Source: Coemansia sp. RSA 1804
Lineage: Eukaryota; Kickxellomycota; Kickxellomycetes; Kickxellales; Kickxellaceae
DNA length: 64,000 nucleotides
Assembly: GCA_027578815.1 (NCBI GenBank)
Contig: JANBTH010000008.1
Coordinates: forward strand, 18,999-82,998
Direction of reading: 5' to 3'
Under the pieces are notes generated by a model, which was given only the letters and a program-made list of their open reading frames with translations, did not search any database and was not told the origin of the DNA. Shown in pieces: positions 49,310 through 60,196 of the stretch; the first letter of the stretch is position 1, and each line of letters begins with the position of its first letter. Both the position numbers and the translations under genes were made by a program.

Positions 49310-50212
49310 TCAGTTTGCGACGCTCAGATTCTGCGCGCACCACTGCTTGAAGGGCACGCAGTCGACGCGTATTCCTTCTCTCTCGAGCGCACCCATCAGC
49401 ATCTGGGCGTTGAGTGGACGCTCCACACCATCGCCCTTCATATCCTTCTGCGGAACCAGCGTAACATCGTTGATTCCGAACACCTGCGCCAGGGCCGCGC
49501 ACATATCGAGTCTTGTCATCATCTCGGGAGCAGCAAACTGGAAGATTCCTGAAATGTTGCGTTTGGCCACTATATCCACAAGGACCCTGGCCACGTCATC
49601 CACGCACGTGGGGAACCGTTTCTGGATTGCTTCAACCTCAACGGACTTTCCGCGGTTCTCCTGAAGCAGCTTGATCAACGCGTCACAGGGCGATTCGCCG
49701 GGCGTCTGCGCAGAACCGTACAGTAATGGCAGGCGCAGTACGGCCGTGCCCTCTGGGTACGCCTGCATTGCAACGCGCTCTCCGTCAAGCTTGGTCTGGC
49801 CGTACACATTAAGCGGATTGGGAGCACTGTCCTCAGAGTACGGCGGGTTGCGTCCATCAAACACGTACTCTGTCGAGACATACACGAACAAAGCGCCTGC
49901 GTTGCGTGCCGCCTGTGCAAGGTGCTTTGTCCCTGACACGTTTAAGAGCTCGGCTGCCGAGCGGTTGTTCTCCGCTGCGAATGGCCTTTTCTCGGCCGCG
50001 CAGTGAATCACTGCCTGCGGCCTTTCACGGGAGATAAAGTCGTCGATTGCCTGCTTGTCGTTTAGATCCACCTTGACTAGATCTCCCGTGGCTCTGCTGA
50101 ACGCGGTGCCGACTACCGTGTATCCGCGGTTCCGAGCCTCCTTGACCACTGCGCGTCCCAGTAGCCCTGATGCGCCCGTCACCACCACCTTTGTTTGGCT
50201 GTTGTCGCTCAT
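49310..50212 (-). CDS. Methionine adenosyltransferase regulatory beta subunit (MAT2B-like)
   Basis: 300 residues, extended short-chain dehydrogenase (RmlD) fold: NAD(P)-binding VTGASGLLGRAV at residue 10, active-site YVSTEYVFDG and YGQTKLDGE (the Y-x-x-x-K pair). The phrase HCAAEKRP and the overall resemblance to dTDP-4-dehydrorhamnose reductase without bacterial neighbours fit MAT2B, which binds and modulates the S-adenosylmethionine synthetase MAT II. A genuine reductase role cannot be excluded. Divergent from the LCMT gene, sharing 367 bp. Confidence 0.85.
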   Translation of the reverse strand: MSDNSQTKVVVTGASGLLGRAVVKEARNRGYTVVGTAFSRATGDLVKVDLNDKQAIDDFISRERPQAVIHCAAEKRPFAAENNRSAAELLNVSGTKHLAQAARNAGALFVYVSTEYVFDGRNPPYSEDSAPNPLNVYGQTKLDGERVAMQAYPEGTAVLRLPLLYGSAQTPGESPCDALIKLLQENRGKSVEVEAIQKRFPTCVDDVARVLVDIVAKRNISGIFQFAAPEMMTRLDMCAALAQVFGINDVTLVPQKDMKGDGVERPLNAQMLMGALEREGIRVDCVPFKQWCAQNLSVAN

Positions 50213-50579
50213 TTTGTTGCTTGCTGGATAAGAGAGTAAAAAAGTTTAAAGAAATCTCTGGAGCTCGTTTCTGGCTATCTAACGTAAAGATGAAATGAAT
50301 TAAATAGAGTTCAGAAATAAAAAGAACAACACGGTAAAGAGCTGAAGTTGGTCTGGATCTTGCTAGGTTTCTCGCTTTTATATTTCACAGCCCGCCTCCC
50401 CTAACCCTTTGTATCATTGTATGCTACTCTTTTGCTAAAGAAACATCAGCAGCATATACAAACACTAAACAATCTCGATCTCTGCACTATAGACATCTCA
50501 GTCCCTTCTCCCTACTCCTTATACAGCACGGACACAGACATAAAGCGCTTTGTTGCTTCATTTTTCCTAGTCTTTGTAG
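50213..50579. promoter_or_regulatory. Divergent promoter of MAT2B and LCMT genes
   Basis: 367 bp between two oppositely oriented start codons. Contains CT-rich leader sequence on the LCMT side. No specific factor motif recognised. Confidence 0.5.
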
Positions 50580-51635
50580 ATGGATAATAGGGACAGAGAC
50601 AGAAGCCTACTGGCACGCAGCACCAACGACGATAGCGATGCACCTGTTCAGGAAACCAGTAACGATGCCGCAGTCAGCAGGGATTCGGCCGCACGGCTTG
50701 GATACATCAACGATCCGTGGATCCGGTACTTTGTCAAGCGTCCGCAGAGACGCGCCCCATTGATCAACCGCGGCACATACAGCCGGTTCCACGGCATTCA
50801 GGGCACACTCAAACGCTTTGCTAATGCAGTGGCGGCTCTCCGCTCAGAGCAGAGCCAGGAGAAGAAGACCGAGGAGGAACCGGCGGTTGGACAGGTGGTT
50901 GTTCTTGGCGCCGGAATGGATACCTCTTACTTTCTAATGTCCGCCGACAGTAACAACAGTTCTGTCGCGGGTCTTCGCTTCTTTGAGGTCGATTTTCCTG
51001 AGATTACAGCCAAGAAGGCTGCAACCGTCTGACGAACCCGCGCATTGCGCGCCATGCTTCCTACAGACACAGCAGTAGCCTCTGGCGGCACCGAATTGCA
51101 CTCGGCTACCTTTAATCTGCTAGCCGGTGATCTGCGGGACTTTGAGACATCTGTAGTGCCCAAACTACGTGACCGAGGATTCGATCCCGCTCATCCCACA
51201 CTGTTTGTCAGCGAATGCGTGCTCATCTACTTGGATTCCATCCACTCTGATGCCATACTCGATTGGATCACAGCCAACGTGCCCGCCGCTGGGATTGTCA
51301 CATACGAACAGATTCTGCCAAGCGATCGGTTTGGGCAGATGATGATTGCAAATTTACGGGCTCGCGGTCTGGAGCTGCGTGGACTGCATGCGTATCCTTC
51401 CCTCGAATCCACAGCTCAACGGTTTCTGTCCCGCGGCTGGAAATCTGCGCAGGCCGTGGATTTGGTCCAATACCATGACTCCTGCATCCCTCCTAGCGAA
51501 CACGACCGTCTTTCGGCCATTGAGCTGCTTGATGAGTGGGAGGAGTTCAGGTTACTTGCTAGTCACTACGCTTTTACTTTTGCATGCACCCGCGACTCTG
51601 AGGTATTTAAGCCCGCCATGGAAGCGTTTCTGTAA
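50580..51635 (+). pseudogene. Leucine carboxyl methyltransferase gene with in-frame TGA
   Basis: Product resembles LCMT1/Ppm1, which methylates the C-terminal leucine of PP2A catalytic subunit using SAM. Motifs before the break: GYINDPWIRYFVKRP, RGTYSR, SAM-binding VVVLGAGMDTSYF and FFEVDFPEITAKKA. Codon 151 is TGA (51030-51032). The same frame then continues without further damage through LFVSECVLIYLD, YEQILPSDRFGQMMIANL and LDEWEEF to a TAA at 51635, total 352 codons, the usual size. No plausible intron covers the TGA. A CGA-to-TGA change at a CpG would explain it; so would a sequencing error or readthrough (context TGA-C). Without readthrough the 150-residue product lacks half the enzyme. 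Confidence 0.85.
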
Positions 51636-51772
51636 TAAAAGACAATGTGTCTCCAATTTATTTTTTTTATTGGCTGTATGTCTATCTATCTAATCTTCTT
51701 GCCCTAAATGAAAATAAAAATATTTATAATAAAAAGGGTATTTCCAAATGATGCTTGCTATGTAAATATGTT

Positions 51773-52318
51773 CTAGAGGAAGAAGCTGAATACCAGGAAT
51801 GCCACGCCTATCCCGCCAGTTATTGCATTCAACACGGTGGCCACAATAAACGCTGTATGCCCCGTCATATCTGGTGTCTTCCTAGTGCCCTGGATCTCAA
51901 TCCGATGACCATACTGATCCTTATACAGAACTTCTAGCACCGAATCCGAGAACAAGAAGCACATGGTGACAATATAGAATATTCCAATACAAAAGAACGT
52001 CACCGGATTACTATCGGGGAACTTGAAATGGCCAACCCACCGGTTGGCGGGATGGAAACACCAGGCAACACATAGGGTCCAGAACAAGCAGCACACGTGC
52101 TTGGCTATCTGGGCGTTGTATCCAAACTCTCCTAGCCATGTGCATACGTATACGCCGATTACACTTGTGGATGCCAGCGTCATGCAGAACACTAACCAGG
52201 CGGCTACTACAAACTCTCGTTGCCGTGGCGGTGCTTCGGGCTTATCTCCTTCGTCTCCACCTCCTCCTGTTTCTTCTACCTCTGGTGCGTCTACTCCTTC
52301 GGGGTCTTCAGATGGCAT
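51773..52318 (-). CDS. Small four-helix membrane protein, unknown
   Basis: 181 residues. Acidic, Gly/Glu/Pro-rich N-terminal 35 residues, then four hydrophobic helices (about 37-60, 73-88, 103-125, 152-181). The third is preceded by the loop NRWVGHFKFPDSNP and followed by an extramembrane loop with YKDQYGHRIEIQGTRKTPDM. Cysteines occur in helices 1, 2 and 3. The layout resembles MARVEL-like tetraspan proteins, but I cannot assign a family. Convergent with the LCMT gene, 137 bp away. Confidence 0.7.
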   Translation of the reverse strand: MPSEDPEGVDAPEVEETGGGGDEGDKPEAPPRQREFVVAAWLVFCMTLASTSVIGVYVCTWLGEFGYNAQIAKHVCCLFWTLCVAWCFHPANRWVGHFKFPDSNPVTFFCIGIFYIVTMCFLFSDSVLEVLYKDQYGHRIEIQGTRKTPDMTGHTAFIVATVLNAITGGIGVAFLVFSFFL

Positions 52319-52770
52319 TTTTTTGCTTCTACGACGTGTTAATATGAAATATAAAACTACAATAAATAAACTAGGAGTAATAGCAAAATAACAGTCTAGC
52401 GAAAATCAGAGAGAAGAGAGAACAGAAAAGTAATACCAAAATGTTTTTATTTTGTTTTGTTTTGCTCAAAGCATACGTTTTATTTCTTTAGTGCCACTAG
52501 ACTCTGTCTTTGTGCAAATGGAGGAATGTGTTTATAAAGAAAGTTTTTTTATAAGGTCTTGTTTTTCTTTATTTCTTTTTGGCTTTATTCGTACACATGA
52601 TTTAAAAATTAATATTACCACTTTTTATGTTAGAATGAAAAGACATGTGCATATATGATAATGTATGCAAGTAAATAAAAAAGTTATTCACAATTCAGCT
52701 TCCATCATATGACCTTTTTCGTGTTCAAAACATATTCAAAAAGTGGTCAATATCAACAACAAAAAATAAA
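52319..52770. other. AT-rich spacer
   Basis: 452 bp with T-rich tracts and no supported gene. Confidence 0.4.
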
Positions 52771-53415
52771 CTAGGCGGCATAGGATGCAAGAGATGCGTT
52801 GGCCAGCACGGCCTCGTAAACCTTATTGATTTCCGGTGCGTTCTTTGCGCTAAACAGATCGACGAGCTCCGGATTCAAGTCGAAAAACTTTGACCTAAAT
52901 ACATAAATGTTGGCAAACAACGCAACGTCAATATATGTAATGGATGATCCAAAGTAATGTCCATTAGAACCATTATCCTTCAGCGCTTTACTATGCGACT
53001 TTATGATATAAGCAGCAATGTTTTTGAAAGTAGTTTCAAACGCTTGTTTAGTTTCCGAATTAGGCGCATGCTTAATCAGCGATACGGTCTCAAAGAGATC
53101 CCTAATATGTGACCGCAGCTCGTTCTGACGTGCCACTACCTCCAGATTGTCTGGTTGGAAGTAAAAGTTGAGTTTGGTGGCCAGGTACTGTTCAATGGCA
53201 CTTGATTCGCCAAGCACAAACGACGGCGTGGCATTGTCATCATCGGTGCCCGAGTACTCCATGAGTACTGGTAGTTTTCCGGCAGGCTGTGCGTCTTTGT
53301 CTTCCGGCCACGCGGGGTACTCGTTTTTCCAGTTGGCTCCGCTCAATGAAAGGATAACTTTGGATGTTTCCGCGCGCGCGGCAACAGGAAAATAGCGCAG
53401 AACGTAACGAGTCAT
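52771..53415 (-). CDS. Sigma-like glutathione S-transferase C
   Basis: 214 residues from the ATG at 53415 (MTRYVLRYFPVAARAE), chosen because it matches the start of GST A; an open 40-residue extension upstream is not conserved. Shared motifs: RYFPVAARAETSK, GKLPVLMEY, GESSAIEQYLATKL and NGSNGHYFGSSITYIDVA. It resembles GST A in its N-terminus. AT-richer at third positions than GST A and B, in keeping with its AT-rich surroundings. Isolated from the other two by 31 kb. Confidence 0.9.
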   Translation of the reverse strand: MTRYVLRYFPVAARAETSKVILSLSGANWKNEYPAWPEDKDAQPAGKLPVLMEYSGTDDDNATPSFVLGESSAIEQYLATKLNFYFQPDNLEVVARQNELRSHIRDLFETVSLIKHAPNSETKQAFETTFKNIAAYIIKSHSKALKDNGSNGHYFGSSITYIDVALFANIYVFRSKFFDLNPELVDLFSAKNAPEINKVYEAVLANASLASYAA

Positions 53416-54736
53416 CTTATTCTTTATTCCTTTGTGGGCTCCAATTTGTAAATGGGATAGTGGCTTGTAGGCTAGAAAAGAAGACGAGCAGGTGGATGGG
53501 GATAATGAAAATTCAAAACCTGTGGCTTTACACATCTGGAGACCGCGGTTTTTATATCCAAAAAATTTGTAGAATGTTTGCTGCTTACTAAGCCATTTCT
53601 ATGAGACACCGGCGGAAAAATTGAAAATGCACATGACTGGCGAGCATTGGGAAGATTTGTGTTTCAGGTTTATTCCTGTGAACGGCAGTATCGGTTTAGC
53701 AGAAAAGTCACATTGTGGTTTTCCGCTGTAAAGACACAGTCCACCCTAACCCTTGTCAATTAAGGCTAAAAAGAGATATTAGCGACACATGTAAATGTTG
53801 ACAAATTATTAATCAGTTGATGGCACAAATGTTTGCTTTTTATTATAGAGATCTATTTGCACACATAAACTTGTTTTTTACGTAGACGTTCCTTTCCTCA
53901 CAATCTGGGTTTATGAAATATCAAGAGAACCCCGTATGACTAATACAGTATTACGCAATTCAATTCAATAAAATGAAGCCTACATCCTGGGTTTTTTATA
54001 GTGACGTTGATTGTTGTGAATCACCAATTCTGCCTGTAAGACATTATTTAAAACAAAAGTAAAAAGTTTCCACTGATAGGATGTAAATAAACCATTCTAT
54101 TTATTCATACTATTGTACCTTGATATGCTAAACCCTAGTTTGTAAACCAGTTAGATTAGATTAGCATAACGCAGCCGCTGCTGGGTAAAATGCGCAAAGT
54201 ATTTATGTTGTAGTCATACTTTAGTAATAGAATGTTAATACGTTTAAGTACTGTTAGCATTCCAAGTGTTGATAGTTTTGTTTACAGACTCTTGCAAAAC
54301 AATATTAGTTTATCAAACATTGTAATGGAAAAGATTACAATAGGGGTTTTAAAAAATCAAGTGCAGGAGGCAATTTCTTTTTCCAAAAAGCACATGTATA
54401 TAAACCTAATGGTAATCTGTGTGTGCATAAAAACACAAAGCGCTGTGCTGCTGCATGGAAACCCGCAAGACAGAAGCAAAGGAGTATTCTGATAACAAAA
54501 ACACAGGCGCTGAATATGTACTGATATAGTTGTTAATTTTTATATACAAATCAACAAACATGTTGTCTTTAATTCAAATGGCTGTATGAGCAAACGTGAG
54601 ACAGAGTCAGCAATATGTGTTAATTATCAGTTACATTATTCAAGACAGCACCATACATCTTGTTTTTTTGGTGAAGCATTTTGCGTTTTTAGCAAAAAGA
54701 GACAAGCATAAAGTTTATTGTTTCATAATATACAAC
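53416..54736. other. AT-rich gene-poor interval
   Basis: 1.3 kb of low GC. A plus-strand frame at 54232-54492 (86 codons) has no recognisable motif, and I do not call it a gene. Nothing else supported. Confidence 0.4.
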
Positions 54737-57665
54737 TCAAGAAGAAACATGTATTTGTTTATTGGACCTCCGAAGAGTCATTGTGCGTTCGGAATACCCC
54801 TCTAGAACCTGAAGCAACAATGTCATTAGCTCGCGTTCCTTTCCTATGCGGCTTTCAAAGGGATCAATTGTGACTTCCCTCACGCCTTGAATTTCGAACT
54901 TTTCCAGTGCACCATGGAACTCGACGCCAACATCGGGGTTTGAGATCAGATTGGTGCGGAGGGCATGCACCAGATCTTTTAGATGCTCAACCATTGGAAG
55001 GCCCTGTAGGAATTGGTCAGTGAGATCATGAAAGAAATTCTCGGTTTCCAGAAACACTCGCTTTGACCATGCAATTTTACCAAGCGAGCCTTCACACCAT
55101 GTCCTGATTTTCAGCTCATCAAGGGCTGCTGGGTCGGGTGCCTGGTGCTTGTTAAACCCGTATGTTCCGATCCAGCACATCAGGTAAAGCGCTGATTCCC
55201 AGTCGTCAAGACCTGTAACCCATTGGATGTTTCCGGCTAGGTTGTTGATACTCATGAACGGCAGAGTTCCTGACCGGTCTAGATGGCGCGTGATTTTCGG
55301 GACCGAGACATCGACTGCGTGATCAAAGTCGATCAACAGACCTCGAACATCCTTTCCGCCATCTATCTCGTAAAAAAAGCACGTTGTTTGACGAGATATC
55401 CCGGTGCAGGATTCCGGCATCCCAGCGAATCCTGCTGTGCACACGCATAACGTCAGCCATGACCTTGATGAGCTTCAGCGGGCAATTCAGATGGCGCAAA
55501 GGCTTGCCAACAGGCGTCGTCGCGATTCGCTTGTAAGCACGAAACGGAACTAGACGTGGGTCCTCCTTAGTGCTACCGCTACCGAGGTTATCCATAGGTG
55601 CAGCAGCAGCATAGAATATGCTGCCGAGAATGCTTGCTGTTGTGTTCTCTATACCTTTTTTGCCATCATTGGATCGACTGAACTAAACTCGGCCACCGGC
55701 CACAATAGTCGGGTAGCATCCGTCTGCCTCCCAAACGTTAACAAGCTTGTCACGAATCTTGCGGAGGTGCCGCGTCTTGTCGCGCATGTCATCGCCAGAA
55801 TCAAGGGTTGACTTAATCCACGAGTCCTTAATGACATAGCTGCAGTTTTCGGCAGCAATGTCTTCGGTGCATAAAGAATTTGTATCCGTTGCCAGAAAAC
55901 TGCGCGTATGACGTCCAAACAGATGTTTGGCTGCTACAATGGTGCTTTGCGTGTAGAATAACTTGGAATCCGCCGGTGACGCCTGTTTTTCTCTGTCGTC
56001 ATCTGGCAGCTCCGGAACCTCAATCTGCCAACATTTCAGCTCAGGCAGCCATGACATCGTTGGGTCGTACCCGAGACGATGTCCCTCGCAGAATGACCAG
56101 TAGACGAGGAGCTGGATAAACTTGGCGCGACCCTCCTTTTCAGAGAGCTTCATGTCTCGAGACACAAGCAGGTGGTCGTTGCCAAAGCTGCACACGCGAA
56201 CAGCATTGCCACACAGCGTCAGCCCCCAGATATGCCGTATGTTCCACTGCATAATATATGCCTCACGCATGTATATGAGGAGCTGAGTGCAGGCATTCCG
56301 GACATCCAGCTCGCTGTTTGTCTTTTTGGCCTCAACCACCGTAAACATCTTTTCGTATCGCGGCTTTGAAGATTTCGACGTCTCCGCCAGCTTGCCGTCG
56401 GGACCGATAGGCACGCACTCGATAAATATATCAAGACGATAACTCTGCTCAGCGCCCTCCACCTTGACATCGTGCTTGTCGAATGCATCAACAATGCGCT
56501 TAGGGCGCGGAAGATCTGGCCTGGACACATGAGTCGACCGAAGAACCCGCTCGGCAATAAATCCCATAAACGCTTCAAAGTGGCCATACAGCTCCTTGTC
56601 GAGCCCTATTGCTGCGCCTCCTCGTATCCAGCTGAAGAGGCTACCGTCGACATCAGTCCCGTTTGGCGGCGAAGCAAGAAGAATAGCTTCAAATTCCTTG
56701 GCAATGTTCTTTGCAACAATATCTGCCCTTCTCTTTAGTGCACCGTCGATAGGGGCGGCAAGGTCGACCAGACCATCAACATCGAGCCAAAGTCGCTTCC
56801 GCACATACTCCCTCGCCTCGTCCTTATACAGCTCTGCATGCGCCTTTGTGCCTGTGCTCTTCGATGACATATGGCTAATGCCGTATGACTTGGGCTTAAT
56901 AGGTGCTAACGAGCTAACCGATGCAGCCACCTGGCTATCTATGTTTGTTGCATCTAAAGCAATAAAGAAATGTTATCTCATTTAGCAAAAAAGTAGGAAT
57001 ACAAAGCGTCGGCAGTCATTGTGGAATGCACTAAACATAGCAAATGGCGACGACTTACCTTTTCTTTGCCGTAGCTGCTGGGCCGGGGAGTAATTTAGGA
57101 ACAGTAGGTTTGTTTCTTCGACGCCTGTCTTGCTCCGCACAACAGGTGGTGTCATCATCGCTGAGATAGCCTTGGCTGTGGGTCTGGCTTTCCGCATAGG
57201 CGATGCTTCAACTGGTACATTCTCCTTGCGTGACCGAGCCTGCTGAGATGCCTTTGATAAAGGTGTGCGCCGAAATCTGGAAATGGACTGTGCACGAATA
57301 TTGGGCCGGGCTGGAGCTTGAAGCTCAGGTCGCGATTGGGCTGCAGACCTGGTTACAGCTCTGGGTATAGCCGAGGCTCTAAGTTCTGGGCGAGATCGAG
57401 CAGCAGCTGCTGCTGCAGATCGAGTAACGGGCCTGCCAGGTCGAGGCTGTATCGAGACTTTAGGTGTCGGGTGTGACTGAACAGCACCAGTTACAGACCG
57501 AGTAACCGGTCTACCAAATTGAGTCCGAGCCACACTCTGAGGCGCGCGCTGAGGACGCTGTGGTGCTAAGCGTGGTATCTGCGTTGGCGTTGGATGCTGC
57601 TCTGTTGTGCTCCTCTTTCTCTTGCCAGTGCTAGAGTTTTGCCGTTGCGGCGGTTCAATAACCAT
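54737..57665 (-). pseudogene. FunK1-type protein kinase gene with two breaks
   Basis: Minus-strand gene with exon 1 57665-57059 and exon 2 from 56953; 105-nt intron with GTAAGT donor and CTTTAG acceptor. Exon 1 encodes a disordered Arg/Pro/Ala-rich N-terminus with repeats of RPVTRS and SRPELRA. Exon 2 carries an N-terminal domain with RLDIFIE and VVEAKK, spaced like a PD-(D/E)xK fold, then a FunK1 kinase with HRDISSNN and LIDFDHA. Two lesions: an in-frame TAG at 55683-55685 between the two domains, and one surplus T in a T7 run right after the HRD loop (near 55372-55378) that shifts frame. Past it the kinase continues to 54737. FunK1 kinases are expanded in fungi, role mostly unknown. Confidence 0.78.
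56954..57058 (-). other. Intron of FunK1-type gene
   Basis: 105 nt, donor GTAAGT, acceptor TTGCTTTAG. Size equals those in acyl-CoA synthetase 3; joining gives phase 1. Confidence 0.7.
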
Positions 57666-58498
57666 TGTGATGTATGTGAAAGTAAATGCAGAAGTATACT
57701 GTGGTGAATTGAGTTGACAAATGTTTTTCAATTTGAAATAGTGCAGAACATATAATGAAAATCAGAGTCTGAAACTGTCTTGTGGACATGTAAATAAGGT
57801 GTTACTTTTTTAGAGTAAACATTCCACCATCCAATCAGACCAGTCCGGTTTGTTTACTCTTTTTTTAACGATTAACCGATCAGATCTTTAATGTAAATCA
57901 ACTAGCTAGAAATAATTTTTACGGATCTGTGAAGTGGACTGACGCAGATACGAGATGTCTACAAGTCGGGAACCCAGAAAGCTGGCAATTTTAATTGAGA
58001 TGAGATTTGTTGCAACCATATCCAGGCATCTCATGCCCATCTCTGACAAACTGCACACTCAACTATCTTGGTAAGTGACAATTGCTTGTTGGCAGAGTCC
58101 AGATCACTTTTGTGGATTCTGTGTGTGTTTATTCCAGAAGCTACTAATCCGGCGATTATTCATTGATCAACCAACAATGGCAATTAGCATTGATTTTTGT
58201 TCTTTCCTTGCCAGCTGTTCTGCCCTTTATTTTCAACCCTTTATTCAACCAAACGTTTCTTTAATTTCATCTCTTGTTTTGTGTTTTGCTGTTTATTTCT
58301 TATTATTACTCCAATTCGCTTTTTATTGTTTATCCATATTATAATCACTTGTAGCTGCTACTTTCCACACCTTTGTTAATTCTGCATTTCAATAACCGAG
58401 AACAGGAGATAATCCACAACACTTGTACCAGAAAAGGGGATTATTGTTTTCTACTGTTGGCCTTTTCTTTTCTTTTCTTTTCAAAGAACACTGTAATC
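57666..58498. other. Intergenic, divergent promoters
   Basis: 833 bp between the divergent FunK1-type and Lunapark genes. Pyrimidine-rich from about 58190 to 58490 on the Lunapark side. No gene seen. Confidence 0.45.
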
Positions 58499-60055
58499 AT
58501 GGGAATATTTTCGTTTTTCAAGGTAAGATTTCTTTCCTGTTCCACCAATTATTGCAAAGATAGAAAAGATGTTTAGTCGAGTAACTAAATAAACATGAAT
58601 TCACCCAAGAAAGGAGTAAATTGTTGGCCGCATTTATAGAAGAAGGAAAACTTCGAGCAGGTACTGGAGAGCCTGGAACAAGAGATAAGACAGGCGGAGA
58701 AAGAGCGAGCACGAGCGATAGAGCGAACCAGTTGGTGGGGACGGCAATGGGTGTTCTACATGCTCGTGATTTGGGCAGTGTACGCAGCAGGCGTGGCGCT
58801 ATATGTATGGCCCGAACGACATCACAGAACAGAGGAGGAAGGGGCAAACTGGGTGGTGCACCTGGCGACGGTAGTGACGTTGCCACTGGTGATATATTAC
58901 GGCAAACTGTGTATCGATGGGATTGGGGGTCGAGTGGTTGATAGACACAATAACAGGATCCGTGCGTTGCGTGGGGATCTAAAGGAAAAGCTGGATGAGT
59001 TGAAGAAGAAGACGGCGTTTGACTCGACAAAGAGCTTGATTGACAGATACTCGATTAACAGCAAGACTCCTGGGAAGGATGAAGGGGGCGAGACAGGTAA
59101 CGCTAGGCCGATGACTGAGAGGCCGATGAAAAAGAGCGGAGTAGGGTTGACGGAACAGGAGTTGAGGAACCGTAGACGCACAACGATGCCAAACTTTGAT
59201 TCTCCCGACACGCAGGACAGCATGGCAGCGCGGAAGATGAGCCCGGGAGGAGGATCCTCCAACGCAGGGTCGGCCATGGCATCGCCGCTGGCAGCAAAGA
59301 CGATGCAAAGACAGGGCGCGTACCAAGGAACAACGCTGGGACCCGTGGTGCAGGGAACGAGTGGGGGTGGTCCGCTTGGGATGAGGCAGGCAGGCGTGGT
59401 TCGGATGTCGCCACGCAAGTCATCGGCGCACCAGAAGGCAGACGACAGGCTTAGTGGTGTTATGTCTCGGCCTTGGCTGGACAAGCTGGTGGACCAGCTG
59501 GTGGGCGATGTTGGCAGCGAGGAGGACAAGTACGCGCTGATCTGTCGGCATTGCTACGCACACAACGGACTTGTGCTTGAAGAGGAGATTGAGGATATTC
59601 AGTATGCGTGCCCCAAGTGTGGGTGCTTCAACCCTAGTGTTCGTGCTCTCAGGGCTCGTGCGCAGGACGATATCCTGCAGCGCAAGCAGCAGCCCACAGC
59701 CCGCGCGAATGGCGGTTTCCTAGAGTCCGACGATGCGCGTCGTGAGTCGGCAGTTAGCTCCAATATCGACGGCGGTATGTCTGACGAGTACGGTTCTGCC
59801 AGCGAGGAAGAAGCGGACGATAATTTGTTGGCGTCTGAGGCACGTCGTGGCGTGGCCAGTGATGGCGAAGAAGAGAACAGAGGTGTTGGCAGAGCGGAAG
59901 ATAGTCCAGATCAAGCAAGAGAACCGCTTCCAGCAAGCCCCACAGACGCAGCCGCTGATGAAAGTACTCTCAGAACACCAAAACCAAAAAAAGACACCAC
60001 TATTGGCGAGCATGTCACTACGCGCAAACGCCGGAACAAGAGCAAACACACATAA
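58499..60055 (+). CDS. LNP1: Lunapark ER-junction protein
   Basis: Two exons: 58499-58522 (only eight codons, MGIFSFFK) and 58640-60055; 479 residues. The 117-nt intron has GTAAGA and TTTATAG ends. Exon 2 continues with a coiled coil, KKENFEQVLESLEQEI, two membrane helices (about 55-75 and 90-110) with a short lumenal loop, a second coiled coil and a long disordered region. A C4 zinc ribbon (about 330-365: CRHCYAHNGLV, CPKCGCFNP) follows, which is diagnostic of Lunapark, and then a charged acidic tail. Lunapark stabilises three-way junctions of the tubular ER. N-terminal G2 could be myristoylated, as in animals. Confidence 0.9.
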
Positions 60056-60196
60056 CATATTAAAGTCGAATGAGAGCAAGGTAAAAAAACAAGATTTCAG
60101 TCATCGTTTATATCATCATACATGTTACTTAGGTGGAAGGCTGGGTTGGTTATCAATAAATCTATATATCCCCAGGCAGTATGGCTAGATCTAATT

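Noticed and set aside
51000..51060. Intron removing the TGA in the LCMT gene
   Set aside because: No GT-AG pair of realistic length brackets the stop without deleting conserved coding sequence on either side.
54232..54492. 86-codon plus-strand frame in AT-rich DNA
   Set aside because: No recognisable motif, no promoter context like the small-gene family, and composition typical of chance frames.
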